Origin: Phascolarctobacterium faecium DSM 14760
GTDB taxonomy: Bacteria > Bacillota > Negativicutes > Acidaminococcales > Acidaminococcaceae
Length of the DNA: 64,000 nt
Direction: 5' to 3'
Assembly (NCBI RefSeq): GCF_003269275.1
Contig: NZ_QLTS01000008.1
Location: 1 to 64,000 of the forward strand
The position numbers and the translations under genes are program-made. Under the pieces are notes generated by a model, which searched no databases, was not told the origin of the DNA, and saw only the letters and a list, made by a program, of their open reading frames with translations. Positions 22,976 to 31,402 of this stretch are shown here, in pieces; position 1 is the first letter of the stretch; each line of letters opens with the position of its first letter.

Positions 22976-23730
22976 TGAACTATGGTTGTGAAGGCAAGGT
23001 CGCCTTTATCAGCGGCGGTACGTCGGGCATCGGCAAGGCTGTGGCCGAGCTGCTGCTGAAAGACGGCGCCGAGGTGTGGCTGCTGGGACGTGATGCCGAA
23101 AAGGGTACGGAAGCGGCGGTCACACTGAGCGCTTATGGCAAAGTGCATTATGTGCAGGGCGATGTTAAAGATCTGGAAGCCTGCCGCAGTGCGGCGCAGA
23201 ACGTGCGCGAGCAGCGTGAAAATATTGATCTGATCGTCAATGCGGCGGGGATCTATCAGGAACGCCGTTTGGAGAAGGTGACCGAATATGATTTTTTTTC
23301 GATCATGGACACTAATGTCAAAGGAACGATTTTTTTGACGCAGACCTTGCTGCCTCTGCTGGCGTCAGAGGGGGCGAGCATCGTGAACATTGCTTCCGAC
23401 GCTGGGATCAATGGCAATTATGGCTGTCCGCTGTACTGCGCGTCCAAGGGCGCTGTCGTAGCGTTTACGAAAGCACTGGCCTTGGATCTGGCGCCGCGGG
23501 TACGGGTCAACTGTATCTGCCCGGGCGATGTGGCGACGCCGATGCTGGGCAAACAGCTGCAGCAGGCGGACGGCAGTTATACGCTGGAGGATGTGGAGCA
23601 GGCCTATCCGCTGGAACGGGTCGGGGAGCCGCTGGAGATCGCGCATGTGATCTGCTCGGTGCTGTCGCCGTTCAACAGTTTTATGACGGGCAGTATCATT
23701 CCCGTGGACGGCGGCCTGACAGCGAAGTAA
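22975..23730 (+). CDS. Short-chain dehydrogenase/reductase
   Basis: NAD(P)-dependent oxidoreductase of 251 residues, classical SDR: cofactor motif GGTSGIGKAVA at 14-24, NAAGIYQ, catalytic Ser in VNIASDAG and catalytic YCASK, then CPGDVATPM and a C-terminal DGGLT. The substrate cannot be inferred. The start overlaps the kinase stop (TAATG), an unusual partner for a two-component system. It may make or remove the signal, or simply share the promoter. Confidence 0.88.
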   Translation: MNYGCEGKVAFISGGTSGIGKAVAELLLKDGAEVWLLGRDAEKGTEAAVTLSAYGKVHYVQGDVKDLEACRSAAQNVREQRENIDLIVNAAGIYQERRLEKVTEYDFFSIMDTNVKGTIFLTQTLLPLLASEGASIVNIASDAGINGNYGCPLYCASKGAVVAFTKALALDLAPRVRVNCICPGDVATPMLGKQLQQADGSYTLEDVEQAYPLERVGEPLEIAHVICSVLSPFNSFMTGSIIPVDGGLTAK

Positions 23731-23753
23731 TTAATTGCAAATGCAGATGAAAA

Positions 23754-23787
23754 ACAGGGACAATAACCTTTTGGTTATTGTCCCTGT
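23754..23787. terminator. Hairpin between convergent SDR and RDD genes
   Basis: ACAGGGACAATAACC / GGTTATTGTCCCTGT is a perfect 15-bp stem with a 4-base loop. It overlaps the last codons of the RDD gene. T-runs are poor, so termination is likely but not typical. Confidence 0.65.
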
Positions 23788-24308
23788 GCTATTTGCTGCA
23801 GGAAGACTTCATAATTGCCGATCGCGGCAAAGAGCATAAAAAAGACGATGGCGAACAGTATGTAGCGCAGCCGTCCGACCGGTGCTGCTTCGATATGGGT
23901 GCCGCAGGCCTGATCCCAGATCGTCGAGCCGCTGTCACGCAGCACCTGCCGCGCAAACCAGGCGGGGACGAACATCATGATCGGGATGCCCAGCCACAGC
24001 CCTTTGACATAGGCCCAGAAGGTACGTTTCCAGGCTAAATTGAAATCCAGCGGCGCAGACGGTGAAACTACACGCAGTCCCAGGAAGCTTTTGCCGGCGG
24101 TAGTGCCTGAGCGGGCCAGCATAAAGGCTTCAGCGCTGATGACGACGATCAGCTGCAGCGCCGAGTAAAGAAAGATATTGTTGAGTGCGAAGATAGAATT
24201 ACGGCTCAGAAGCAAAAATAAAAAACCGATCAGGAAATAATCGAACATCCGCGCCCAAAAGCGGCGCCAGCTATGATAATTGACAGGAGAGACGGTCAAA
24301 TGCAGCAC
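23775..24308 (-). CDS. RDD-family membrane protein
   Basis: Small integral membrane protein of about 177 residues. The namesake Arg and two Asp pattern appears as RRFWARMFDYFLIGFLFLL at the N-terminus, and a second conserved region GTTAGKSFLGLRVV follows, then hydrophobic segments near the C-terminus. RDD proteins are mostly of unknown function; some are linked to cation transport. The start is uncertain: GTG at 24308 is only two bases from AAAAGGA, and a TTG at 24299 has better spacing. Confidence 0.75.
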   Translation of the reverse strand: MLHLTVSPVNYHSWRRFWARMFDYFLIGFLFLLLSRNSIFALNNIFLYSALQLIVVISAEAFMLARSGTTAGKSFLGLRVVSPSAPLDFNLAWKRTFWAYVKGLWLGIPIMMFVPAWFARQVLRDSGSTIWDQACGTHIEAAPVGRLRYILFAIVFFMLFAAIGNYEVFLQQIAQGQ

Positions 24309-24464
24309 ATCCTTTTCAGTGTGATTTGATTAGCTTGTTGCCCTCTTATTGTAACACAGAATTATTTGCAGATATAGTGTGCTATTTTATGAAAAAAAGC
24401 ATATAATATAAATAAAGCTCAGTGAAATTTTATGCGTGGAAACAACGGGGTTGGAGGGATAATT

Positions 24465-25259
24465 ATGCAGAAAAATGCACCTATCGGAGTTTTGGATTCA
24501 GGCGTCGGCGGTTTGTCGGTCTTAAAATGTCTGCAGGCGGCGCTGCCGCAGGAGGATTTTATTTATGTGGGCGATACGGCGCGTACGCCGTACGGACCCC
24601 GCAGTGAAGCCGAAGTACGCCGGTTTGTAGGTGAGATCATTGATTATCTTGACGGCCGCGGGGTGAAGCTGGTAGTTATTGCCTGCAACACGCTGACTGT
24701 TCTGGGTGTGGACACACTTAAAGGCAGCCATGCTTTTGAGATCGTGGGGATGTCGAAAGGCGCGCAGCTGGTGCTTGCCGCCAGCAGCAGGAAAAAGATC
24801 GGTGTGTTTGCCACTGAATTTACGATCAACAGCGGTGCGCATAAGGCCGCGATCCTGGCAGCTGATGACGGTGCGGATGTCTATCCTCAGGCCTGCCCGA
24901 AGTTTGTGCCGCTGATCGAAGGCGAGCAGTTTGACAGCGCCGAGGTCAGGGCTGCTGTTGCCGAATATGCGGCGCCGCTGAAGGCGGCCGGCATCGATAC
25001 GCTGATTTTGTCCTGTACGCATTATCCTTTTATTCAAAAAGAGATCGAAAGCGAGTTTGGCAGTGAGGTGACTGTGATCGACCCGGCGGACGCTACCGCG
25101 CAGGATACGAAGACGGTTCTGGCTGCAGAGGGGCTTCTGCGCTCTGAAGGAGCAGGTACTTTGGAGGTCTGCTTTACCGCCGATGTGGAACGCGGCGCGC
25201 GGATCGCCGGCAGAGTGCTGCCGCAGGGGAAATGCCTTTTTAAAGAAATAAAATTATAA
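24465..25259 (+). CDS. murI: Glutamate racemase
   Basis: Interconverts L- and D-glutamate to supply D-glutamate for peptidoglycan. 264 residues with the two catalytic cysteine motifs VIACNTLTV and LSCTHYPF, and the N-terminal GVLDSGVGGLSVL and YVGDTARTPYGPRS signatures. Cofactor-independent by family. The ATG at 24465 has GGAGGG about 8 bases upstream; the longer frame from 24432 lacks a site. It is a single gene with its own terminator. Confidence 0.93.
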   Translation: MQKNAPIGVLDSGVGGLSVLKCLQAALPQEDFIYVGDTARTPYGPRSEAEVRRFVGEIIDYLDGRGVKLVVIACNTLTVLGVDTLKGSHAFEIVGMSKGAQLVLAASSRKKIGVFATEFTINSGAHKAAILAADDGADVYPQACPKFVPLIEGEQFDSAEVRAAVAEYAAPLKAAGIDTLILSCTHYPFIQKEIESEFGSEVTVIDPADATAQDTKTVLAAEGLLRSEGAGTLEVCFTADVERGARIAGRVLPQGKCLFKEIKL

Positions 25260-25265
25260 GCGATT

Positions 25266-25336
25266 CGTCGCAATTAGAAAAAATTCCTGCTATTTGAGCA
25301 AATTTGCTGAAAAATAGCAGGAATTCTGCGATTTTT
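25266..25336 (+). terminator. Terminator of murI
   Basis: AATTCCTGCTATTT (25282-25295) pairs with AAATAGCAGGAATT (25312-25325). An outer TCGCA/TGCGA extends the stem, and TTTTTG follows. Confidence 0.8.
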
Positions 25337-25373
25337 GTCTAATATAAAATAAAAATAAAAACATAGAATAAGG

Positions 25374-25600
25374 GCAAGATTTTGCTTTTGCCAGGGATGC
25401 TGTAAAACTAATTAGCAGACCAGTGTCTCAGGAGGTTCTGTTTCCGATGCTTTGCAACCTAATCAGCCGTACGAAGGGCTGAGGACGAAGCAAAAAACGA
25501 CATCGGGACATTTCGACCCGTCTTGAAACTGTCGCTATCTATGCAGAATTGTATAGAGACTTTGCCTACCGGTTTCACAAAGACGTGGAAGCGGTATTTG
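25374..25600 (+). ncRNA. Structured leader of the Mrp operon (candidate riboswitch)
   Basis: About 230 bases before the first mrp gene carry nested helices: GGCAA/TTGCC (near 25373-25392), CAGA-CC/GG-TTCTG (25416-25440), CCGATG/CATCGG (25444-25449 with 25501-25506) enclosing TTTGC/GCAAA and a CAGCC/GGCTG hairpin (25464-25481). CGGG at 25504-25507 can instead pair with CCCG at 25517-25520, which would break the closing helix. A further 12-bp hairpin at 25567-25596 precedes the start codon. Position and layout suggest a cation-responsive riboswitch. I could not match it to a known class with confidence. Confidence 0.5.
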
Positions 25601-25643
25601 TATTGCTTGAAATAAGTTTGCTGTGAAAAGAAGGGTGGTTGCT

Positions 25644-26216
25644 GTGGAGAAAGAGAGTATTTTAAAAGATCGGACGATAGTGGGGTCTCCGCTGACGCAT
25701 TTATTTTCCCTGGGGATACTGATGTTTGTTTTCTGGCTGGCGCTGTCAGGAGATTTTGCAGTTAAATTTGTCGTGTACGGACTTATCACCAGCGCGGTGG
25801 TTGCCTGGATCTGTTATCCGCTGCTGCTTTTGCCCAATGCCGACGGCACCAAAAAATATTTTGCACTTGGTGTTTCGCCGATTGCATTTTTATGCTACAG
25901 TATGTGGCTTTTGAAAGAGCTGGTGCTGGCGAATATCGATGTTGTCAAAGCGACGGTACGGCCGGAGCTCAGGATCGACCCGAAGGTGATCCGTTTCGTG
26001 TTCAGGTCGGATAACCCGATGGCGAAGGTGCTGCTGGCAAATTCCATTACGCTGACGCCAGGAACAGTAACGATGAATGTCACATCTGAGGGGATCTATG
26101 AAGTACATGCTTTGACGGAAGGCGCGGCGGAAGGACTGTTGGCCGGAGCTATGCCGCGGAAAGTAGCAGAGCTTTTCGGAGAAGAATTTGATTTTACGGT
26201 ACTGAAGGGAGAGTAA
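25644..26216 (+). CDS. mrpE: Mrp antiporter subunit E
   Basis: First gene of the Mrp-type Na+(K+)/H+ antiporter operon, about 190 residues. Two or three N-terminal membrane segments are followed by a cytoplasmic part with the MrpE pattern: KATVRPELRIDPKVIRF, LLANSITLTPGTVTMNV. The GTG at 25644 is chosen because AGAAGG lies 9 bases upstream; earlier in-frame GTGs are worse placed. The following genes are tightly packed with 4-20 base overlaps, so the operon is one unit to 33125. Confidence 0.9.
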   Translation: MEKESILKDRTIVGSPLTHLFSLGILMFVFWLALSGDFAVKFVVYGLITSAVVAWICYPLLLLPNADGTKKYFALGVSPIAFLCYSMWLLKELVLANIDVVKATVRPELRIDPKVIRFVFRSDNPMAKVLLANSITLTPGTVTMNVTSEGIYEVHALTEGAAEGLLAGAMPRKVAELFGEEFDFTVLKGE

Positions 26217-26219
26217 CGC

Positions 26220-26483
26220 ATGCATATAATTATTGTTGCAATCATGGTTGCAGTCGTTTGTGTCATTGGTATGATGCTGCAGCGTATTTATCAGGGCCCG
26301 ACAGTATATGACCGTATGAATGGCCTGGGCGTTACCGGTGCCGATACAATCCTGTTGATCATTCTGTTCGGTTATCTGGACGGACGTCCGGAAATGTATG
26401 TGGATATTGCAATGTCTTACGCACTGATCGGTTTTGTCGGTTCAGTGATCATAGCGAAATATCTGGGAGGTAAGGACGTATGA
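26220..26483 (+). CDS. mrpF: Mrp antiporter subunit F
   Basis: Membrane protein of 87 residues with three hydrophobic segments and the MrpF motif RIYQGPTVYDRMNGLG. Small subunit needed for assembly of the Mrp complex. It starts 3 bases after mrpE and overlaps mrpG by 4 bases. Confidence 0.9.
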   Translation: MHIIIVAIMVAVVCVIGMMLQRIYQGPTVYDRMNGLGVTGADTILLIILFGYLDGRPEMYVDIAMSYALIGFVGSVIIAKYLGGKDV

Positions 26484-26836
26484 TAGCGGATATCACTTTG
26501 CGTGAATTTATTGCCGGACTTTTTTTAGCCGGCGGAGCATTTTTTCTGCTGGCTTCTGCTATTGGTATGCTGCGCCTGCCCGATTTTTACTGCCGGCTGC
26601 ATGCTTCCGGCAACAGCGAGACGCTGGGGGTCATGCTGTCGTTCATGGGTCTGGTCATTTATGAGGGGCTCACGCTCACTTCATTGAAAATGATCATGAT
26701 TTTCCTGTTGATTTTTCTGGGCAATCCGATCGGTACCCACATCCTCAGTAAAGCAGCTTATAAATCGGGGCATCATGTCTGGACCCTGGAAGAGGATGCA
26801 AAGGAGGAGAAGAATCATGCAGATCTACCTCATTGA
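26480..26836 (+). CDS. mrpG: Mrp antiporter subunit G
   Basis: Membrane protein of 118 residues with three hydrophobic segments. MrpG signature: GAFFLLASAIGMLRLPDFYC, then RLHASGNSETLG. The last 20 bases overlap the next gene, an unusually long overlap for this operon. Confidence 0.9.
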   Translation: MIADITLREFIAGLFLAGGAFFLLASAIGMLRLPDFYCRLHASGNSETLGVMLSFMGLVIYEGLTLTSLKMIMIFLLIFLGNPIGTHILSKAAYKSGHHVWTLEEDAKEEKNHADLPH

Positions 26837-27059
26837 AGCGATATTATTGGTGTTTCTTATTGTAACGACGATCAGCGTCATTTTCTGTAAAGATATTTTG
26901 TGTGCGGCAGTTATTTACAGCGCTTTCAGTTTCTGTGCCGTACTGCTGTATCTGATGATGGGCGCGCCTGACGTAGCCTTTACAGAGGCCGTTATCGGCA
27001 CGATCTCAACGATCTATTTCGTAGCCTCGCTGAAGAAAATAGACAGGTGGTGTAAATAA
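26817..27059 (+). CDS. MrpA C-terminal-like subunit (MbhD type)
   Basis: Membrane protein of 80 residues, three hydrophobic segments. LLYLMMGAPDVAFTEAVIGT is the hallmark of the MbhD/DUF4040 domain, which is part of the C-terminus of MrpA in standard operons and separate in hydrogenase-linked Mbh clusters. The ATG at 26817 has AGGAGGAG upstream. Its presence as a free subunit shows a split MrpA. Confidence 0.85.
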   Translation: MQIYLIEAILLVFLIVTTISVIFCKDILCAAVIYSAFSFCAVLLYLMMGAPDVAFTEAVIGTISTIYFVASLKKIDRWCK

Positions 27060-27364
27060 TGCGCGGTTTAGTAACGGTTTTACTGGCAGTAATTACGGGG
27101 ATGTTCTGTTCCTTTGTGACATATCTGCCGTTTATCGGTGATGTCAATTCAGCGCCGAACCAGCATGTTACGCCTGTTTACATCGAGCGCAGCGTGCAGG
27201 ATACCGGGTCGCCCAATATCGTTACCGGGCTTCTGGCCGACTATAGAGGCTTTGATACGATGTGGGAAACTACGGTGATGTTTCTGGCCGGCCTGACAGT
27301 AGTAATGCTGCTGAGCAGCAGCACGATGGGCCGCAGACCGGAAAAGGAGGATGAAGACGCATGA
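27059..27364 (+). CDS. MbhE-like / MrpA C-terminal subunit
   Basis: Protein of 101 residues with two hydrophobic segments flanking an external loop. LLADYRGFDTMWETTVMFLAG is the conserved motif of the MbhE region found at the end of MrpA. The start overlaps the preceding stop (TAATG), and the stop overlaps mrpB. Confidence 0.8.
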   Translation: MRGLVTVLLAVITGMFCSFVTYLPFIGDVNSAPNQHVTPVYIERSVQDTGSPNIVTGLLADYRGFDTMWETTVMFLAGLTVVMLLSSSTMGRRPEKEDEDA

Positions 27365-27810
27365 AAAAACCTTTCGGCGGCATAGTCCTTGATACGGCGT
27401 TCCGGATTATCGTACCTTTTACTTTGATCTACGGCGTCTATGTTTTAATTTTCGGCGAGGCCGGACCCGGCGGCGGCTTCCAGGCGGGAGCATTGCTGTC
27501 GATCGGCGTGGTTTTATCCAGGCTGATCATGGGCGATCACGCTTCGTTCAATATCTCGGTAAAAAATTCGCTGGTCCTGGCCGGCGTCGGGACCTTCATC
27601 TATGCGGCTACCGGCTGGCTGGCAATGCTTAACGGCGGCAATTTCCTGGATTACAGTTATCTGCCGTTTAAAGCAGAACATACCAACGAATTACATGCTT
27701 TGGGGATTTTGTTTATTGAGATCGGGGTAACGATCTGCGTTATGATGACGATCATCAATATTCTGGATGCTGTTGTGGAAAGGGGGGACGAAAATGGGAG
27801 CGCTAAATGA
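27361..27810 (+). CDS. mrpB: Mrp antiporter subunit B
   Basis: Membrane protein of 149 residues with four hydrophobic segments. GEAGPGGGFQAGALLSIGVV is the MrpB signature. It overlaps both neighbours. Confidence 0.9.
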   Translation: MKKPFGGIVLDTAFRIIVPFTLIYGVYVLIFGEAGPGGGFQAGALLSIGVVLSRLIMGDHASFNISVKNSLVLAGVGTFIYAATGWLAMLNGGNFLDYSYLPFKAEHTNELHALGILFIEIGVTICVMMTIINILDAVVERGDENGSAK

Positions 27811-28168
27811 GTTTTTGCAGACCAAGGGGATCTATACACTGGTCATGATCTTATTCTTTCTGGGTGTATATGGTATGGTTCTGAGTAAAAATTATATGAA
27901 AAAGCTGATGGCAATGAATGTCATGCAGGTGGCTGTAATTTTCTTTTATCTGTGCCTGGCGCAGAAAGAAGGCGGTATGATTCCTATTTTTGACCCAAAT
28001 GTACCGGATGCCGCTTCCTATATCAATCCGCTGCCCCACTGTCTGATGCTGACGGCGATCGTCGTCAGTCTGGGTACAACGGGTGTGGCCATTGCTTTGC
28101 TGATGCGGATCAAAGAAGTTTACGGCTCCGTTGAAGAAGTAGAGGTTATAAGGAGGGCCAGCAAATGA
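27794..28168 (+). CDS. mrpC: Mrp antiporter subunit C (NuoK-like)
   Basis: Protein of 124 residues with three hydrophobic segments, homologous to NuoK of complex I. Conserved features include KLMAMNVMQVAVIFFYL and NPLPHCLMLTAIVVSLGTTG. The ATG at 27794 follows GGGGG; an earlier in-frame start lies deep in mrpB. It overlaps mrpB by 17 bases and the next gene by 4. Confidence 0.9.
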   Translation: MGALNEFLQTKGIYTLVMILFFLGVYGMVLSKNYMKKLMAMNVMQVAVIFFYLCLAQKEGGMIPIFDPNVPDAASYINPLPHCLMLTAIVVSLGTTGVAIALLMRIKEVYGSVEEVEVIRRASK

Positions 28169-29655
28169 TCCAGCATTGTCCTGTACTGATCGTGCTGCTG
28201 CCTCTGACGGCGGCTCTGCTCTGCCTCTTATTCAGCAAGTTCAATAAGAATCTCGGTTCCTGGCTGGTCATCGGCTCGATCGCCGGTTCGCTGGCCTGCT
28301 CGCTGCAGGTACTGCATCAAACTCTGACCAGCGGCGAAGCGATCCACTACTGGATGGGCAACTGGGAACCGCCTTTGGGCATTGAGTTTGTGATCGATCC
28401 GCTGAGCGCGGTGATGGCGGTTTTGATAACCTTCATTTCGCTGATGGTTGCTGTGTACAGCAAGCCCTTTATGCGCAAGGAAGACTGGCTGCATATCGGC
28501 GGTTATTATACTTTGTACGGACTTTTGACGGTGGGCCTGTGCGGTATGGTCATCACCGGTGATATGTTCAATCTGTACGTTTATTTAGAGGTCATGTCCC
28601 TGTCCGGTTACGGGCTCATCGCCATGGGCGGTAAAAAATCCATGCTGGCAGCTTTTCGTTATATGCTGATCGGTACGATCGGCGCTTCCCTGTATCTGAT
28701 TTCTGTTGCTTATCTGTATGCGATGACCGGTACTTTGAATATGGCAGATCTGGGCGAAAGGATCATGCCTTATCTCAGTTCGCCGCCGTTCGCTTTAGCG
28801 GTTGCATGTCTGTTTATCGGTTTCGGTATTAAAATGGCACTGTTCCCGCTGCACGGCTGGCAGCCGGACGCTTACAACTTTGCCCATCCCGGTTCGGCGG
28901 CCTTTATTGCCGGCGTGATGAGCAAGGTTCCTGCCTACGCAATCATTCGTTTCTTCTTTTATATTTTCGGTGTCAATAATCCGATCATCAGCACTGCCTT
29001 AACAGTTTTAGGCATTCTTGGCATCGGCGGCGTGCTGATCGGTTCGATCATGGCGCTGGCCCAGTACGACTTCCGCCGGATGCTGGCTTATTCCAGTGTG
29101 GCGCAGATCGGTTACATTGCTATCGGTCTGGCGATCGGCAATATGTATGGTTTTATCGGCGCCGTACTGCATATCATCAACCACGCTTTTATGAAAAGCG
29201 CGTTGTTTCTTGTTATCGGCGGTATCCAGTACCGTTTCGGCGAAATCAATCTGTACCGTTTAGGCGGTCTGAATAAAAAAATGACTTTAAGCACGATCAC
29301 CGTTACGTTAGCGGCTTTGTCGATGGTCGGTATCCCGCCGACGGCAGGCTTTTTCAGTAAATGGTATCTGATGCTGGGAGCTTATCAGGGCGGGCAGTAT
29401 TTCTATATCGTTATTCTTGTTATCAGCAGCTTGCTGAACGCCGTTTATTTCTTCCGTATTCTTGAGCAGATGTTTGTTCAGCACGAGGCATCGCTGACAG
29501 AAATCAACAGGCATGAAGGCAAGCTGGGCCTGCCGCCTGAGATGGCGATCCCGATTTTGTGTGCCGGTATCGGGATTTTAGTCCTGGGCTTCTACAGCGT
29601 GGATATTGTTGACGATATTCTCAAATCTGGACTGCCGGAGGTGTTTCTGAGATGA
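28165..29655 (+). CDS. mrpD: Mrp antiporter subunit D
   Basis: Proton-translocating subunit of 496 residues and about 14 membrane segments, related to NuoL/M/N. Family features: FNLYVYLEVMSLSGYGLIA (conserved Glu in segment 5), KMALFPLHGWQPDAYNFAHP (Lys and broken helix), IINHAFMKSALFLVIGGI. It is the closest of the three antiporter-like proteins here to standard MrpD. Confidence 0.92.
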   Translation: MIQHCPVLIVLLPLTAALLCLLFSKFNKNLGSWLVIGSIAGSLACSLQVLHQTLTSGEAIHYWMGNWEPPLGIEFVIDPLSAVMAVLITFISLMVAVYSKPFMRKEDWLHIGGYYTLYGLLTVGLCGMVITGDMFNLYVYLEVMSLSGYGLIAMGGKKSMLAAFRYMLIGTIGASLYLISVAYLYAMTGTLNMADLGERIMPYLSSPPFALAVACLFIGFGIKMALFPLHGWQPDAYNFAHPGSAAFIAGVMSKVPAYAIIRFFFYIFGVNNPIISTALTVLGILGIGGVLIGSIMALAQYDFRRMLAYSSVAQIGYIAIGLAIGNMYGFIGAVLHIINHAFMKSALFLVIGGIQYRFGEINLYRLGGLNKKMTLSTITVTLAALSMVGIPPTAGFFSKWYLMLGAYQGGQYFYIVILVISSLLNAVYFFRILEQMFVQHEASLTEINRHEGKLGLPPEMAIPILCAGIGILVLGFYSVDIVDDILKSGLPEVFLR

Positions 29656-31157
29656 CGATAATGGATTGCAGACCCTTCCTGGCAGTAGGCGTTTCCTTCC
29701 TCGCGGCGGTGCTGATCTCTTTCAGCCGCAGATATCCTAATGTCCGCGAAAGCTGGAGCGTTATTGCTTCATTTATTAAATTCGGCTTGATCATATCTAT
29801 GGTACCGGGCGTTCTGGCGGGTGTGACCTATGAATGGACCCTGTTCCAGATCACTGATACGATCGGCTTTACCCTGCGTGCCGACAGCGCCGGTATTCTC
29901 TTTGCCTGTCTGGCTGCGCTTTTATGGATACCGATCAACTTCTATTCCATTGGTTATATGCGCTGTAACAATGAACATGAGCAAACAGGCTATTTTGCCG
30001 CTTTTGCTATCTGTATGAGCTCGGTTATGGGCATTGCTATGGCTTCTAATCTGCTGACCTTCTTCTTCTTTTACGAGCTGCTGACGATCGCCAGTTATCC
30101 GCTGGTCTTGCATAAGCGCAACGAAGAAGCTCTGCTGGCCAGCCGTAAATATCTGATCTACACTTTGATTTCCGGGCAGCTGTTTTTGGCCGGACTGGTG
30201 GCAGTTTACTGCATTTCCGGTACGATGGATTTCAAGGCAGGCGGCTTTTTGACAACGGATATGGCGCCTACCTGGCAGCTGCAGCTCATCTTCCTGATCA
30301 TGATCCTGGCTGGGTCGGTAAAAGCAGCTGTCATGCCGCTGCATGGCTGGCTGCCGGCAGCGATGATCGCCCCGACGCCTGTCAGCGCTCTGCTGCATGC
30401 GGTGGCAGTTGTTAAGACCGGTGTTTTCGCTGTCCTGCGTATCATCGGCTTCGTTTTCGGGCCTAAGCTTTTGGCGGATATTGGGACTGCTGATATCCTG
30501 GCCTGGTTTGCGGCCGGCAGTATCATCATTTCCTCGCTGATCGCTATTCAGCAGGATAATCTGAAACGGCGGCTGGCCTTTTCGACGATCGGGCAGCTTT
30601 CTTATATCGTTTTAGGCGCGGCGCTGCTGTCGCCGCTCAGTATCAAAGGCGCGTATCTGCATCTGGTGGCCCATGCGGTCATGAAGATCACGCTCTTTAT
30701 GTGTGCCGGTGTTATTATTGTCAGGACGCACCGCAGTAATATCAGTGAGATGTACGGTATCGGCAAAAAGATGCCGATCACGATGTGCTGCTTTACGATC
30801 GCCTCGCTGGGTATTGCCGGTATGCCGTTTCTGGTCGGCTTTATCAGTAAGTGGAACCTGGCGCTGGGCGCTTTGCAGTCCGGCAAGCCCTTATATGTTG
30901 CAGTACTGATCGCAAGCGCGATGCTGGCGCTTACTTATTTGATGCCGGTCTGTCAAATGGCGTATTTTAAAAGGGACCCGCAGGAACAATTCCGTACTTA
31001 TGGTGAGATCAGCTACAGAATGCTGCTGCCGATCTGTTTCACAACGATTCTGGCGCTTGTTTTAGGCGTGATGCCGGAAATATCCCCGAATTTCTACGCA
31101 ATGGCTTCGCAGGCAGCAGATAGTATCTGCCAGGGCTGGACTGGAGGTGGCTGGTGA
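29652..31157 (+). CDS. Second MrpD/NuoN-like antiporter subunit
   Basis: Membrane protein of 501 residues with the proton-pumping antiporter pattern: FFFFYELLTIASYPLVLHKR, KAAVMPLHGWLPAAMIAPTP, LLHAVAVVKTGVFAVLR, LVAHAVMKITLFMCAG. It contains the conserved Glu and Lys residues of the proton path. The stop overlaps the start of the next small gene. Standard Mrp operons have only MrpA and MrpD; this is an extra or replacement subunit. Confidence 0.88.
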   Translation: MTIMDCRPFLAVGVSFLAAVLISFSRRYPNVRESWSVIASFIKFGLIISMVPGVLAGVTYEWTLFQITDTIGFTLRADSAGILFACLAALLWIPINFYSIGYMRCNNEHEQTGYFAAFAICMSSVMGIAMASNLLTFFFFYELLTIASYPLVLHKRNEEALLASRKYLIYTLISGQLFLAGLVAVYCISGTMDFKAGGFLTTDMAPTWQLQLIFLIMILAGSVKAAVMPLHGWLPAAMIAPTPVSALLHAVAVVKTGVFAVLRIIGFVFGPKLLADIGTADILAWFAAGSIIISSLIAIQQDNLKRRLAFSTIGQLSYIVLGAALLSPLSIKGAYLHLVAHAVMKITLFMCAGVIIVRTHRSNISEMYGIGKKMPITMCCFTIASLGIAGMPFLVGFISKWNLALGALQSGKPLYVAVLIASAMLALTYLMPVCQMAYFKRDPQEQFRTYGEISYRMLLPICFTTILALVLGVMPEISPNFYAMASQAADSICQGWTGGGW

Positions 31158-31402
31158 TGAAGCTGACAAAAACTGCTTTGTATAAGCTGGTTCTTATAGT
31201 AGCGGTGCTTGCCGCTGTCCTGGAGTTTTTCTTCGCTCATCCTCATTATCACGAATGGTGGAACACTACCCCGGGTTTTAATCTGCTGTTTGGTTTTGCA
31301 GGCTGCTGGCTGTTGATTTTTGTAGCTAAAATAGTTATGACGCCGCTGCTGCAGCGTCCGGAAGATTATTATGATGACGGAGGTGACGATGACGATGAGT
31401 AA
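31157..31402 (+). CDS. Small membrane protein in Mrp operon
   Basis: Protein of 81 residues with two hydrophobic segments (LVLIVAVLAAVLEFFFAH and FNLLFGFAGCWLLIFVAKI) and a strongly acidic tail DDGGDDDDE. I do not recognise a named family. Similar small proteins sit beside the third antiporter subunit in extended Mrp-like clusters. ATG 31157 has GGAGGT 8 bases upstream. Its 3' end overlaps the next start. Confidence 0.7.
   Translation: MKLTKTALYKLVLIVAVLAAVLEFFFAHPHYHEWWNTTPGFNLLFGFAGCWLLIFVAKIVMTPLLQRPEDYYDDGGDDDDE

Noticed and set aside
25374-25600. Known T-box, SAM, cobalamin or M-box riboswitch
   Set aside because: None of the hallmark motifs of these classes was found; only a generic structured leader is claimed.
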